Shown: in pieces, positions 35,036-44,801 of the stretch
Numbering within the stretch: position 1 is the first letter of the stretch
Layout of the letters: every line of letters starts with the position of its first letter
DNA from: Bacteroidales bacterium
GTDB taxonomy: Bacteria > Bacteroidota > Bacteroidia > Bacteroidales > GCA-2748055
Length of the DNA: 64,000 nt
Direction of reading: 5' to 3'
NCBI GenBank assembly: GCA_023138875.1
Contig: JAGLOO010000022.1
Span: 21,452-85,451, forward strand
Notes under the pieces: generated by a model
What the model was told of the DNA's origin: nothing
The model's input: the letters and a program-made list of their open reading frames with translations, nothing else
The model's database searches: none
Program-made: the position numbers and the translations under genes

Positions 35036-38000
35036 TCAATATATAAAATTAATCAATTTGCGGAGAAGGTCGAAATATAACACGATGTATAATGCCAGGG
35101 TAAGGAACCATATGAAGGCTATATTAAACTGAAACGTATCGTAATACTTGCCCAGGAAATATTTCCTCGGGGCGAAAAAGTGGGACCTGATCCCGATGAA
35201 TCTATCAGGAGCGGGATCCAGGAATACGAGATCGATCTGCTGGTATAACCAGCCATCGTATTCAATGATCTGGTTCTTTTCATAGATCTTTTTCACGTTA
35301 TCGGATACACTTTCATTGTGGTACCTGTTGAGCATGGAGAAATAGACCGTGCGGCGGTCCTTCATCAGCTTACCCAGGTGCCGTTCCTTCTCCCTGCTGG
35401 CGATAGAAAACTGATTGATATAGTGTCTTTTGAGGGCTGTCAGGAATTTGGTGGTTTTGGCGATGTGAGATTCACTGAAAGCGTCGGGCTTCCACTCATC
35501 TTCTTTGAACCGGATCTCCTTTACCACGCCCTGAACATGCATGATCTCATTTTCGAGGATCTGCAAAGCGGATGCATTTTCGGTGATGGTTCCTGTTTCC
35601 CTGAATTCGTATATGCAGTCGTTGAGGCGCTCTTCCAGTTCGGGGATCAGGTAGGCCGATTTGAAGTTGTTGTAACTGATCCGTTTTTCGTATTCGTAAA
35701 AACTCTTTTCGAATTCATTGTCCTTGAACTGGTGTACCATGAGGGCCTCGTAGGACCATTTGGTGGGCATCAGTTCTGCGATCACAGGCACCTTGTTAAC
35801 CGTGGTGATCCGCCGGTTCAGTTTTTCGAAGGAAAACATGGCACCGCTGAGGACCATCATAGGGATCATCACCAGGGGGATCACAATGTAGATGGTAACC
35901 GCAGAGTTGAATCCCGAGGAGATGACCAGTCCGATCATATTGGCACATACTGCTGTGGAAAAAAGCGCCAGCCAGTAGGCCAAGGTCATCTTATGGATCT
36001 CCAGGATCCCGTTGGCGATCAGGACAAAGGTGATGGCCTGTATGGCGGAGATGGTGATGAGTGTACCGATCTTGGCCAGCAGGTAGGAGGAGCGGCTCAG
36101 GTGCAGGAATTTTTCCCGCCTCAGTATCTTCCTGTCCTTGAATATCTCTTCGGCACTCACAATAAGACCCAGGAAAAGGACCACGATCAGGGCCATGAAA
36201 ATGTAGATGGGGATGTTCTCATTCTCCCGGAACAGGTATGTCTTGCTGGAGGGATCGGCAATGTAACGGATGATATAGGCAAGAATGAAGGCCAGCACCG
36301 GGCTCACCAGCAGTGTCATAAGCAGGTACTGGCGGTTGTTTATCTTGGACTTGATGTCCCGTTTCAGGTAATTGGAAAGCTGCTTCAGCCAGCCGGGAAC
36401 ATTCAGGTTGGCGGGAGGTGCTGAATCGGCCGGTACTGTTGTTTCGGGTAACCGGTTCTCCTGGTAGATCTCCTCCCAGGTCTGTGGGTTGATCTTTCGC
36501 TGATCCGTATAATTTCCGTATTCATCCACCTGCAGGGCCTCGATGATGTTGAAGATCAACTCCGGATTGACGTTCCCGCACACGGGGCATTCGCCCACAC
36601 CGGCATTGACCTGGTTGTCCACCTGTTTGAAATGGATCACTGTTTCAACGGGATTGCCATAATAGACCATGCGGCCTCCGTTGTCAAGGATCACCACCTG
36701 GTCGAACATCTTGAATAATTCAGATGAAGGCTGGTGGATCACTACAAAAACCAGCTTCCCTTTGATGGTTAGTTCCCTGAGCAGGTCCATCACAGTTTCG
36801 GAATCCCTGGATGAGAGTCCCGAGGTGGGTTCATCCAGGAACAGGATGGAAGGTTCCCGGATCAGTTCCAGTGCAATATTCAACCGTTTTCGCTGTCCCC
36901 CACTGATGGTCTTGTTCATGACCGAACCAACCCTCAGGTCGCGTTTTTCCAGCAGGCCCAGGCTGGAGAGGGTATTGGTGACCTTCTCCCGGATCTCTTT
37001 ATTTGAAAGGTGTTTGAAACAGAACTTTGCATTGAACCAGAGGTTCTCAAATACAGTCAGTTCTTCAATGAGCAGGTCGTCCTGGGGGACGAAACCCGAG
37101 ACACCATGCAGCTGATCCGTATCACTTACCAGGTCCAGGTTATTGATCCGGATGTGGCCCGAGGCCGGTTTGTACATACCTGACAGAACATTCAGAAGTG
37201 TGGTCTTGCCTGAACCGCTGGAACCCATGATTCCCACAAGGTTCCCTTGCTGAGCCGAGAAGGAGACATTGTGGAGCCCGGTAACTCCTCCGGGGAACCG
37301 GTATGAAATCCGGTCCGCCTCCAGGGTGATTTTCTCCATGGAGAGGTCCGACAGGAAGTGGGTAGCGATGTCGCTGTAATAGACGGGCTGACCCACCGGC
37401 AGGCGGAGGGTACTCCCACTGGCAAAAAGGTAGATTACTCCGGTATGAACGTTGAGTCCGTTCAGGAATGTTTCCTGGTGCCCGGTATATTTGAGGAAAT
37501 AGAGTTCCACGGAAGGTATGCGAAGAAAGAAGAGCGGGGCATCAATTCCTGCAAAGTGATATTGGCGGGGAACGGGAGGTGATGTATTCGTGTCGTTGAC
37601 CACCAAGTGGTTCTCATCTGTGAAATCCGCTATGCTATCGGATGTGGCGAAGGTGAGGATGCTTTCATATTCTTGCCTGCTGATTCTGAAGATGTCGGAA
37701 ACGGTCTTCACGATACCCAGCCGCTGACCGGTGAGGTTGTACTCTGTGTTGACCAGCTCCAGGATGCGGACCAGTACCACCACTTTCTGGCGCTGATTGA
37801 TGGTTTTACTGATCTGTTTGCAGAGCTTGAGGACTTTTACCGAGTCAAGAACAGAGGTGAGTCTCTTTTTGGGGGTTCGGGAAGGATCATCAGTTGTTTT
37901 ATCCTCCGCTGTGTCTTTGTATAGTTGGAGATACTCTTTTGCGGAATCGACGCCGATCTGCTGTACAAGGAACCTGTTTACATAATCAATTTCCTTCTCG

Positions 38001-38071
38001 CCGATGCCACCATCCTGTTTGGTAATGAGGGCAAAAAGCTGCATCAGCGCTTTCAGGATCTCCTTGCTCAT
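35036..38071 (-). CDS. ABCG-type ABC transporter with fused ATPase and permease and an N-terminal TerB-like region
   Basis: A 1011-residue half-transporter with an added N-terminal helical region (about 1-150) resembling TerB-like domains. The ATPase (about 250-480) has Walker A GSSGSGKTT near residue 285, signature SGGQRKRLNIALEL and Walker B ILFLDEPTSGLSS. The permease has six or seven membrane helices between about 590 and 780 and near the C-terminus, separated by a long soluble region. The fold class commonly exports lipids, drugs or polysaccharides. It starts 3 bp after the SiaC-like gene, so it is the most likely output of that switch. Substrate unknown. Confidence 0.88.
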   Translation of the reverse strand: MSKEILKALMQLFALITKQDGGIGEKEIDYVNRFLVQQIGVDSAKEYLQLYKDTAEDKTTDDPSRTPKKRLTSVLDSVKVLKLCKQISKTINQRQKVVVLVRILELVNTEYNLTGQRLGIVKTVSDIFRISRQEYESILTFATSDSIADFTDENHLVVNDTNTSPPVPRQYHFAGIDAPLFFLRIPSVELYFLKYTGHQETFLNGLNVHTGVIYLFASGSTLRLPVGQPVYYSDIATHFLSDLSMEKITLEADRISYRFPGGVTGLHNVSFSAQQGNLVGIMGSSGSGKTTLLNVLSGMYKPASGHIRINNLDLVSDTDQLHGVSGFVPQDDLLIEELTVFENLWFNAKFCFKHLSNKEIREKVTNTLSSLGLLEKRDLRVGSVMNKTISGGQRKRLNIALELIREPSILFLDEPTSGLSSRDSETVMDLLRELTIKGKLVFVVIHQPSSELFKMFDQVVILDNGGRMVYYGNPVETVIHFKQVDNQVNAGVGECPVCGNVNPELIFNIIEALQVDEYGNYTDQRKINPQTWEEIYQENRLPETTVPADSAPPANLNVPGWLKQLSNYLKRDIKSKINNRQYLLMTLLVSPVLAFILAYIIRYIADPSSKTYLFRENENIPIYIFMALIVVLFLGLIVSAEEIFKDRKILRREKFLHLSRSSYLLAKIGTLITISAIQAITFVLIANGILEIHKMTLAYWLALFSTAVCANMIGLVISSGFNSAVTIYIVIPLVMIPMMVLSGAMFSFEKLNRRITTVNKVPVIAELMPTKWSYEALMVHQFKDNEFEKSFYEYEKRISYNNFKSAYLIPELEERLNDCIYEFRETGTITENASALQILENEIMHVQGVVKEIRFKEDEWKPDAFSESHIAKTTKFLTALKRHYINQFSIASREKERHLGKLMKDRRTVYFSMLNRYHNESVSDNVKKIYEKNQIIEYDGWLYQQIDLVFLDPAPDRFIGIRSHFFAPRKYFLGKYYDTFQFNIAFIWFLTLALYIVLYFDLLRKLINFIY

Positions 38072-38074
38072 GGG

Positions 38075-38455
38075 CTACAGCTCATACGTGATGTGCCCGA
38101 ATGGAACATCGATCATCTCTTCATACTCCTTTCCCGCTTCCTGCATATCTTCGTCCGATTGCATCGACAGCCATTTGATCAGTACATTGTGGCCCTCTTC
38201 CACCATCTCCTCAAATATCATGAGGATATCCAGGATCAGTTTGGATGAAGCAGTGTTGAAGTATATGAGTTTGATAGTGAATTCGGTTTTTGTATTGGGC
38301 TCTTTTTTATAGGCTGTCAGCCAATCCAGCACGGGCTGGTAAAAAACCACCACATCTTCGGGAAGCGACTTCCCTGAAATCTCAAAACGATTGTTCTCGG
38401 GGTCCAGTACTACAAACGGACTGTCGTCGGTTGGTTCGATTTTTAAAGTTTCCAT
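38075..38455 (-). CDS. SiaC-like regulatory phosphoprotein (DUF1987)
   Basis: A 126-residue SiaC-family protein. The phosphorylatable threonine motif is FNTASS with Thr68, the same motif type as the Thr68 of Pseudomonas SiaC. In that system phosphorylation by SiaB blocks, and dephosphorylation by SiaA permits, SiaC binding to its output protein. Here SiaB-like and SiaA-like genes lie directly upstream. No diguanylate cyclase is present, so the output differs: the next gene, 3 bp away, is an ABC transporter. Confidence 0.88.
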   Translation of the reverse strand: METLKIEPTDDSPFVVLDPENNRFEISGKSLPEDVVVFYQPVLDWLTAYKKEPNTKTEFTIKLIYFNTASSKLILDILMIFEEMVEEGHNVLIKWLSMQSDEDMQEAGKEYEEMIDVPFGHITYEL

Positions 38456-38461
38456 AGATCT

Positions 38462-39031
38462 CTATCTCGATATGGTTGAGGTGAATATAAAAAATGAAGT
38501 CTCCTCGTCAATCTTCACAAAACTGTAATCAAGCGGATTCCCTGTTTTTCTTTTTATATCGATGAATCCAAGTCCGGCACCCCCTTTGGGTGAGAGGACC
38601 CCATCTCGCAGCTGTTGTTTGTAGAGGTCGTCCAGCCTGTCGGAATCCATGTTGTTCAATTTGCCCAGGAACATGGAGATATCCTCCACATAGCCGTTAT
38701 CAACGATGTTCCCGGTGGTAACCTGGAACCGTTCGCTGTTTTTTGCAACAAGGATAAGGCCCATACCCGGGTAGGGGTGTCCGCGGTATTCATAGGACTC
38801 TGCGTGCCTGTTGATGTTTTGCAACGACTCCACCATCACGTGATACACCCGCCTGAGGACCATGTATTCTTCAACCTCGTCAAGCTGCTCTTCAACCAGG
38901 CCGGTCAGGGCTTTCATCACCTGGTGGGTGACCTGTCCTTCGAATACAAGCGATATATCTTTAATCTTAAGGTCCTTGTAACGATCGTAAATGTAATTGA
39001 TGAATCCTTTGCTGTTGTCTGAAAAACCCAT
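38462..39031 (-). CDS. SiaB-like protein kinase
   Basis: A 189-residue protein of the SiaB family, small GHKL-fold kinases that phosphorylate SiaC on threonine. The N-box-like segment HVMVESLQNINRHAE is near residues 63-77 and the nucleotide-lid region contains SPKGGAGLGFIDIKRKTGN near the C-terminus. It lies 51 bp after the SpoIIE-type phosphatase and 6 bp before the SiaC-like gene, the usual A-B-C order. Confidence 0.87.
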   Translation of the reverse strand: MGFSDNSKGFINYIYDRYKDLKIKDISLVFEGQVTHQVMKALTGLVEEQLDEVEEYMVLRRVYHVMVESLQNINRHAESYEYRGHPYPGMGLILVAKNSERFQVTTGNIVDNGYVEDISMFLGKLNNMDSDRLDDLYKQQLRDGVLSPKGGAGLGFIDIKRKTGNPLDYSFVKIDEETSFFIFTSTISR

Positions 39032-39082
39032 AGTTGCTATAAATATATAGAATATGCTGCAATCTGAGGTAAAATGGGTCTG

Positions 39083-41695
39083 TTAAACTTCGATCCCAAT
39101 AAGCAGAAGATCATCCAGCTGGCGCTCCTTGCCCATCCATCCGGTGAAATCGTTCCGGAAGAAATCGTAGAATTGGGGGATGGTATACGCAGCATTTTCC
39201 AGCAGGAGCTGGCGGACCCTACCCGAACCATACTTCAATCCGTCCGGACCTCCCAACTGATCGGTCAGACCGTCTGTGAAGAAGAAGAACTTGTCGCCCG
39301 GATGGTAATGGATCTCGTGGTTGGTGAACGGCTGCTCCGGTTTTTTTGGGTGTTTCAGACCACCAATGGCCTTGCGGTCACCTTTATACACTGTAATCTC
39401 CCCCTCACTGAGGAGATAGAGCGGACGGTGTGCACCGGCGAATTCCATTACCAGCTTTTTTTTGAGGAACCTGCACAGGGCCATGTCCATCCCATCGCGG
39501 GTTTCTGGTTTCTCACGATCCTGCTTCAGGGTCTTTCTCACCTCCTGGTGCAGCGATTCACACAGGTCCCCGGCCGAGATACGGGGATTCAGGCCGGTGA
39601 TGTTGTTCATAAGGAACAGGCCTATAAAAGAGAGCAGGGCACCGGGAACGCCATGACCGGTACAATCCACAGCGGCAATATACCAGGCATCATCGGTTTC
39701 AAAAAGCCAGGGGAAGTCTCCTGAAATCACATCCCTGGGTTTGTAATAGACCAGACTTTTTGGGAAGGCTTTCCTGATGCGGCTTGTCTCAGGCAGGATG
39801 GAGGACTGGATGCGTTCCGCATAGTTGATGCTGTCCTGGACCTTCCGGTTCTGAACCTTGATCTCTTTTTCAATGTGTTTGGCTTCGGTAATGTCATGGC
39901 CCACGATGAGGATGGTCTCCAGTTCGTTATCCTGGAATTCGGGGATGACATCCACATTGAGGATCCTTTCGGTTTTATGCTCGCCCATCTGCAGGGGGAG
40001 GGATATCAGCAAGTTTTTCTTAACCGGCGTATCTGCCATAGAGGAAAGGATCTCCTGGAGGAGATCGGCAAATATCTTTTTGAAAGGGATCTCGCTCAGG
40101 TTCCGGTTTACCATGGTGTGGGGTGAGATATCGGTATAATCCTCCACGACTGGATTGGCATAATAAATATCTCCGGAACTGCTGATGCGAAGGATCAGAT
40201 CCAGCGAGTTTTCCGACAGCGATTGCATCCTGGTTTTCAATCGCTGTTCCTTCTCCATGCGCTTCGATTCCGTGATATCGGTGGTGTTGAGTACAAATCC
40301 TTTGATGGCAGAGTCGGCCAGCATGTTCCTGAAGTGTGTCCGGAGAAAGATCCGTTCTCCGTTTTTCTTGATGAAAGAGTACTCGAGGTTCTGGACCTGG
40401 CCGGGATTTTCGCGCAGCCATTCAAGGGTTTTCCTGAGCTGTGTGGCCTCATCCCTGCCTATGCGCTCCAGGTCTTTCCCGGCCATCATCTCTTCTACCG
40501 TATACCCGAATATATTGATAACAGACGGACTGATGTAGGTAAGACCGAATTCGTTATCATAGATGGAGATGATCTCCGATGCATATTCCAGCAACAGGTG
40601 AATCCTGTTCTGTGCATTCCGGGCCTCATCGATCTTCCCTTCCAGCAGGATGTTGGCGGTTTCAAGTTTTCCCTGGGAGTTTTTCATTTCCCGGGCATTT
40701 TCCTGCAGTTGTACCTCGTTATTCTGCAGCTCATCGGTCATTTTTGTTGACTCTTCCAGCAACCTCTTGGTCCGCAGGTTCATCTTGAGGTTCAACAGGG
40801 TACGTGCGATGATTTCGCCCAGTTCAAGCAGGAACTGGATGGTCAGTTTGGGAATGCGGTCACCCAGAAATGCAAACTCTACGATCCCCTGAAGATCGTC
40901 GTGGGAGATCAGGGGTACCAGCAGGATGCTTCCCGGTTTCTGGTCGCCCATAATCCCGGAGGTAATGGTTACATAGTCTTCCGGGATCTCGGTTCGGTAA
41001 ATATAATCCTTCTCGTAGGCGCATTGTCCCACGAGTCCTTCCCCGATCTGGAATTTCTGACTGATGAATTTTCTTCTGTTATAGGCGTAGGTGGCTGTAT
41101 TGGTGAGTGTTTTAGCTTCCTCGTCAAACAGGTAGAATGCAGCCTGGGTGGCCTGAATGTAGGAGTTCAACGCATTCAGGATCTGGTATGAAAGCTCATC
41201 CAGGTCCTGGTGTTCCCTCAGGATCTTTGAAACAATATCCTTTCCTTCAGCAATCCAGCTCTGTTCCCTCTCCTTCCTTCGGTTGGATTTAATGTTTAGC
41301 TGGATCATGCGCAACGCCTTTCCCAGGTCAGTCTCCATCATCTCATCATAGGGTTCTGGATTATCCCCTTCGGAAAGCTCTTTTGCAAATTCGGTATTGC
41401 GCGCCACCAGCTGCCGGGATTCTTTAACGCGTTCTTCATAATCGCGGATGGCCCTGTTCATGATCCTGTGCATGGGGTGGAGCAGGATAAAGATAAACAC
41501 AGGGATCAGGTCCACCAGGAACAGTGACGGATGCTCGCCATGCAACATGACCAGGTTTCTGAAGGAGATGGAGAGGCCGTCTTGCATCAGAAAGGAAAGG
41601 AGGATCAGGATCACGAGCAGGGCGCTGATCACGGTGACCACCACTACCTTCCGGAAGTTAAGTCGACTGATGATGTATGGATCCCGTCCCGACAT
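39083..41695 (-). CDS. SiaA-like membrane sensor phosphatase (GAF, two PAS, SpoIIE)
   Basis: An 870-residue protein with two N-terminal membrane helices (about 13-35 and 45-70), a helical linker, a GAF domain (about 150-300), a coiled coil, two PAS domains (about 365-480 and 495-625) and a C-terminal PP2C/SpoIIE phosphatase (about 640-870). Metal-binding acids are seen in ISGDFPW and AAVDCTGHGVPGALLS. By analogy with SiaA it should dephosphorylate the SiaC-like protein when its sensors are triggered. It lies 4 bp after the GAF protein. The signal sensed is unknown. Confidence 0.87.
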   Translation of the reverse strand: MSGRDPYIISRLNFRKVVVVTVISALLVILILLSFLMQDGLSISFRNLVMLHGEHPSLFLVDLIPVFIFILLHPMHRIMNRAIRDYEERVKESRQLVARNTEFAKELSEGDNPEPYDEMMETDLGKALRMIQLNIKSNRRKEREQSWIAEGKDIVSKILREHQDLDELSYQILNALNSYIQATQAAFYLFDEEAKTLTNTATYAYNRRKFISQKFQIGEGLVGQCAYEKDYIYRTEIPEDYVTITSGIMGDQKPGSILLVPLISHDDLQGIVEFAFLGDRIPKLTIQFLLELGEIIARTLLNLKMNLRTKRLLEESTKMTDELQNNEVQLQENAREMKNSQGKLETANILLEGKIDEARNAQNRIHLLLEYASEIISIYDNEFGLTYISPSVINIFGYTVEEMMAGKDLERIGRDEATQLRKTLEWLRENPGQVQNLEYSFIKKNGERIFLRTHFRNMLADSAIKGFVLNTTDITESKRMEKEQRLKTRMQSLSENSLDLILRISSSGDIYYANPVVEDYTDISPHTMVNRNLSEIPFKKIFADLLQEILSSMADTPVKKNLLISLPLQMGEHKTERILNVDVIPEFQDNELETILIVGHDITEAKHIEKEIKVQNRKVQDSINYAERIQSSILPETSRIRKAFPKSLVYYKPRDVISGDFPWLFETDDAWYIAAVDCTGHGVPGALLSFIGLFLMNNITGLNPRISAGDLCESLHQEVRKTLKQDREKPETRDGMDMALCRFLKKKLVMEFAGAHRPLYLLSEGEITVYKGDRKAIGGLKHPKKPEQPFTNHEIHYHPGDKFFFFTDGLTDQLGGPDGLKYGSGRVRQLLLENAAYTIPQFYDFFRNDFTGWMGKERQLDDLLLIGIEV

Positions 41696-41699
41696 GTTG

Positions 41700-42464
41700 C
41701 TATTGCAGGTTTGGTGCTAATTTCTCTATCATGTCCCTTGAATAGATCCTGAACATATTTTCAATATCATACGGATCGTGCCTGTAGCCTGAGCATTCCA
41801 CTACCGCAACCGTTTTGTTTTTATAGATCAACGGAACAATGGCCAGGTAGGCGGGTTTCGATTTACCCAGACCGGAATATACCTCCATGTGTTCCTCGGG
41901 AAGACGGATCAGAACCATGATCTGCTGGTTTCTGGCCACCTGTCCGGTGAGCCCTTCACCTTCTTTGAAGGAATATGGTTCGGTGGAAGAAGCCAGTGCG
42001 TAGGAAGAGGTCGCTTCAAATTTTCCCTTTTTCCCCACATAGAAAACGCCTGACATAATCTCCAGTTCCCGGGCCAGGTTCTTTAGCAATCCCCTGCCTG
42101 CGTCTTCCAGTGATGCGTTTTCAGGGGTGCGTCTGACCAGTTTCCGGGCGGTGGCTGCAAAATCCATCACATGTTTATCCTTCGATGGATCTTGTTTTTG
42201 AACAGATTTCGAATTTTCATCAACATCTTTTTCCTTCAGGCTGCGCTCCTCATCAATCCAAAGCCGGTGTGCTTTCTTTACCGCAAGCATAAACAGAAAA
42301 ATACCCGAGGCTGCCATCGATATCCAGATAAGGATCAACAGGATAGGTGATGATGCATTGGTGAGGATCTTGTTCCAGGAAAGAATCAGCAATGAAATGC
42401 CCCCGGTCAGTAAAACGACCAGGGCCACCCAGGTAAATATGTATTGTAATCTACTCCTGAGCAT
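41700..42464 (-). CDS. Membrane-anchored GAF-domain protein
   Basis: A 254-residue protein with two N-terminal membrane helices (about 9-30 and 38-62), a charged linker and a GAF domain (about 105-250) related to the GAF domains of the two neighbouring sensors (LTGQVARNQQIMVLIRLPEEH). It has no catalytic domain, so it may act as an accessory ligand sensor or a partner for the adjacent phosphatase. Spacing to its neighbours is 4 and 11 bp. Confidence 0.78.
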   Translation of the reverse strand: MLRSRLQYIFTWVALVVLLTGGISLLILSWNKILTNASSPILLILIWISMAASGIFLFMLAVKKAHRLWIDEERSLKEKDVDENSKSVQKQDPSKDKHVMDFAATARKLVRRTPENASLEDAGRGLLKNLARELEIMSGVFYVGKKGKFEATSSYALASSTEPYSFKEGEGLTGQVARNQQIMVLIRLPEEHMEVYSGLGKSKPAYLAIVPLIYKNKTVAVVECSGYRHDPYDIENMFRIYSRDMIEKLAPNLQ

Positions 42465-42475
42465 ATCAATCCAAT

Positions 42476-44791
42476 CTAAGCCTCATCATTCTTTAATCGC
42501 TCCTTCAGTCTTTCAACCTCCTGGTTGGCATCTTCCAGCAGCTGGTACTTCAGTTTCTTCTCAGTAATATCCAGGCCCATGAAATATACCTTGTAAATGG
42601 CCCCTGCTTCATCCTTCACCGGGGAAAATGTGGATATGAGCCATACCTCCTCGCCCGTAGGTTTTGACCTCCGGATCACGCCTTCATATACCTTTTCCTT
42701 GATCACCTCGTCCCAGATCTTCTCAAATTGATCCTTTTCCGAATCCTTCAGGAACATGCGGTAATTTCTTCCCAGCAGCTCCTTCCTTCCATATCCCGTA
42801 ACTTCGTTATACTTGTCATTCACATCAATGATGATGCCTTCTGCATCCAGTTCGCATTTGATCAGGGAACTATTTACTGCCTCATTGAGGGTCTGCATAT
42901 CCAGGCCACTCCGCGTGATCTCAAGCTCTCGCGATTCGAGCCTCTCCTGCAGCATGCGGTTCTCGGTAATATCCATTGCAATATTCAGGATCTTATAAAC
43001 CTTCCCCTCGTTATTGATGATCGGTGTGAGGGTCTGCTGCAACCACACCTCCTTACCGGAAAAGAGCTTGTATGTTTCAATGTTGGATATGCTTCTGCCT
43101 TCGCGGAGAGATGACCAGAATTCTTTATATCCGTCCGAATAGGGATCCACCTTTGCAAACTCACTGTAAAGTTTGCCCAACACCTGATCCCGGTGCGACT
43201 CCAGAAGAAGCAGGAACTGGTCATTGATGCTGGAAAAACGACTGTTCAGACCCAGTTCGGCGACTAGGGATGACTGGTTGATCGCATTCAGGATCTCCGT
43301 GAATTCAGTCTCTTTTTTACTTGATTCTTCCTGGGTCTGTTCCAGCTGTTTCATATTTTCCAGCATGGCAGTTTCCTGGCTTTTCAATGTTTCGGACTGG
43401 CCCTGGGATTGTTTCAACAGCTCGGATGTACGTTCATTGATCCGGACTGTCAGCAGCGACGAGGCAATACTTTCGGCGAGGGATTCCACAAACTCCGTCT
43501 CGAAAGGCCTCAGCAGCCGCACGGTTGCAAGTTCGATAACTCCGTAAACCTCATCATCGATCTTCAGGGGGACCAGCAGGATGCAGTTGGGTTTTGAGGA
43601 TCCGGTACCCGAAGAGACTTCAAAATAATCATCCGGAACCTCGGTCAGGAAGATCCGCTCCTTTTCCTGCGCACATGTCCCCGGCAGTCCCACACCCCAT
43701 GGAAGGGAACTGTTCATGTATTTTCGCCGGTCAAATGCATATGAAGCTGCCAGGTCCAGTGATGGATTTTCAGGATCCGTATCGTTGGTGATGAAAATGG
43801 ACCCCATCTCCACGTTCATATAGGTAACCAGCTTCTGGATGATGCGGTAGGAGAGTTCAATAACATTTTCTCTCTCAGATTGAAGTACCTCCCCCAGCTG
43901 CGCCATTCCTTCCGATATCCAGTTCTGTTTCTTATCCTCCCTGTTCCGTGTCACCTCATCCAGTTCTTTGCTGGTCAGGTAATCGGACAGTACCAACAGC
44001 GCATTTCCAAGTTCATCATTCTCATCGGGTTTGTAAATGGCACCGGGACCCTCCTGGGATAAAGAAGTAATGTGCCCGATTTTTTCCTGGAGGTCAGCCG
44101 TATGGCTGTTCAGATTCCTGGCTATCCGGCCGAATTCATTCTCAGAAGTAAGGTCCAGAGAAAGGGGTAGTTTGCCGGATTGTAGTTGGCTGGTGTATGC
44201 AGAAAGCTTCCGGAAAGAATTTGTGATGCTGAGCGAGAAGATAACAAGGTAGGTGCCGATCAAAAAAATGCCCAGGGAAAGTGCCAGGCCAATCTGTAAC
44301 TGACCCTTCCGCCGGGATACATTCTGAAACTCAGTAAGTGACCTGTCCAGTTCTGTCATCAGGCCACCCAGCACTTCCATATCGGTCCGGGCCTGCATCC
44401 AATGTGTACTGTCTGCAACAACAGGGATCCTGAGATCATTCCGGATGCGTTTCAGAGTGGTAAAGATCTGCTCAGATTTGAGATTGATTTGAGCCTCCTG
44501 CGACAAGGATTCTCGGGCAATGATATTCCTTAAGCGATCTTCCACCTGGCGGGCCTGATGGATACATGTGGCGGTCAGGCCATTCTCTTCATCCAGCACC
44601 ATCCTGTGAAAGGTGGTATTCAGGGAATGATATTCCGACTGCAGTGCGGAACGCTCTTCAAGCAGGACCTGCTCGTTCCCGGCACGCCTGGCAGCATCCA
44701 TGTAAGTCAGGGCCAGTACAACCAGCAGCAACACGATGACCAGGGTGGTTAGCAAGAGTTTCGACCGGATGGTTATGCTTCTGATGATCAT
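42476..44791 (-). CDS. Membrane sensor with HAMP, GAF and two PAS domains, no kinase domain
   Basis: A 771-residue protein: membrane helix (about 12-31), extracytoplasmic four-helix-bundle-like region (32-165), second membrane helix (167-188), HAMP (190-245), GAF (about 300-455), coiled coil, PAS (about 515-625) and PAS (about 645-760). It ends in a helix without histidine kinase, cyclase or phosphatase domain. The preceding gene encodes a CheR methyltransferase, so its coiled coils are candidates for glutamate methylation. It probably passes its signal to the GAF/SpoIIE proteins by direct contact. Confidence 0.8.
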   Translation of the reverse strand: MIIRSITIRSKLLLTTLVIVLLLVVLALTYMDAARRAGNEQVLLEERSALQSEYHSLNTTFHRMVLDEENGLTATCIHQARQVEDRLRNIIARESLSQEAQINLKSEQIFTTLKRIRNDLRIPVVADSTHWMQARTDMEVLGGLMTELDRSLTEFQNVSRRKGQLQIGLALSLGIFLIGTYLVIFSLSITNSFRKLSAYTSQLQSGKLPLSLDLTSENEFGRIARNLNSHTADLQEKIGHITSLSQEGPGAIYKPDENDELGNALLVLSDYLTSKELDEVTRNREDKKQNWISEGMAQLGEVLQSERENVIELSYRIIQKLVTYMNVEMGSIFITNDTDPENPSLDLAASYAFDRRKYMNSSLPWGVGLPGTCAQEKERIFLTEVPDDYFEVSSGTGSSKPNCILLVPLKIDDEVYGVIELATVRLLRPFETEFVESLAESIASSLLTVRINERTSELLKQSQGQSETLKSQETAMLENMKQLEQTQEESSKKETEFTEILNAINQSSLVAELGLNSRFSSINDQFLLLLESHRDQVLGKLYSEFAKVDPYSDGYKEFWSSLREGRSISNIETYKLFSGKEVWLQQTLTPIINNEGKVYKILNIAMDITENRMLQERLESRELEITRSGLDMQTLNEAVNSSLIKCELDAEGIIIDVNDKYNEVTGYGRKELLGRNYRMFLKDSEKDQFEKIWDEVIKEKVYEGVIRRSKPTGEEVWLISTFSPVKDEAGAIYKVYFMGLDITEKKLKYQLLEDANQEVERLKERLKNDEA

Positions 44792-44801
44792 GCTTGCTGT
44801 T

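Noticed and set aside
35036..38071. ABCG-type transporter as the lasso exporter
   Set aside because: It is 3 bp from the SiaC-like gene in another operon, and lasso exporters are usually of a different ABC type. Kept only as a possibility.
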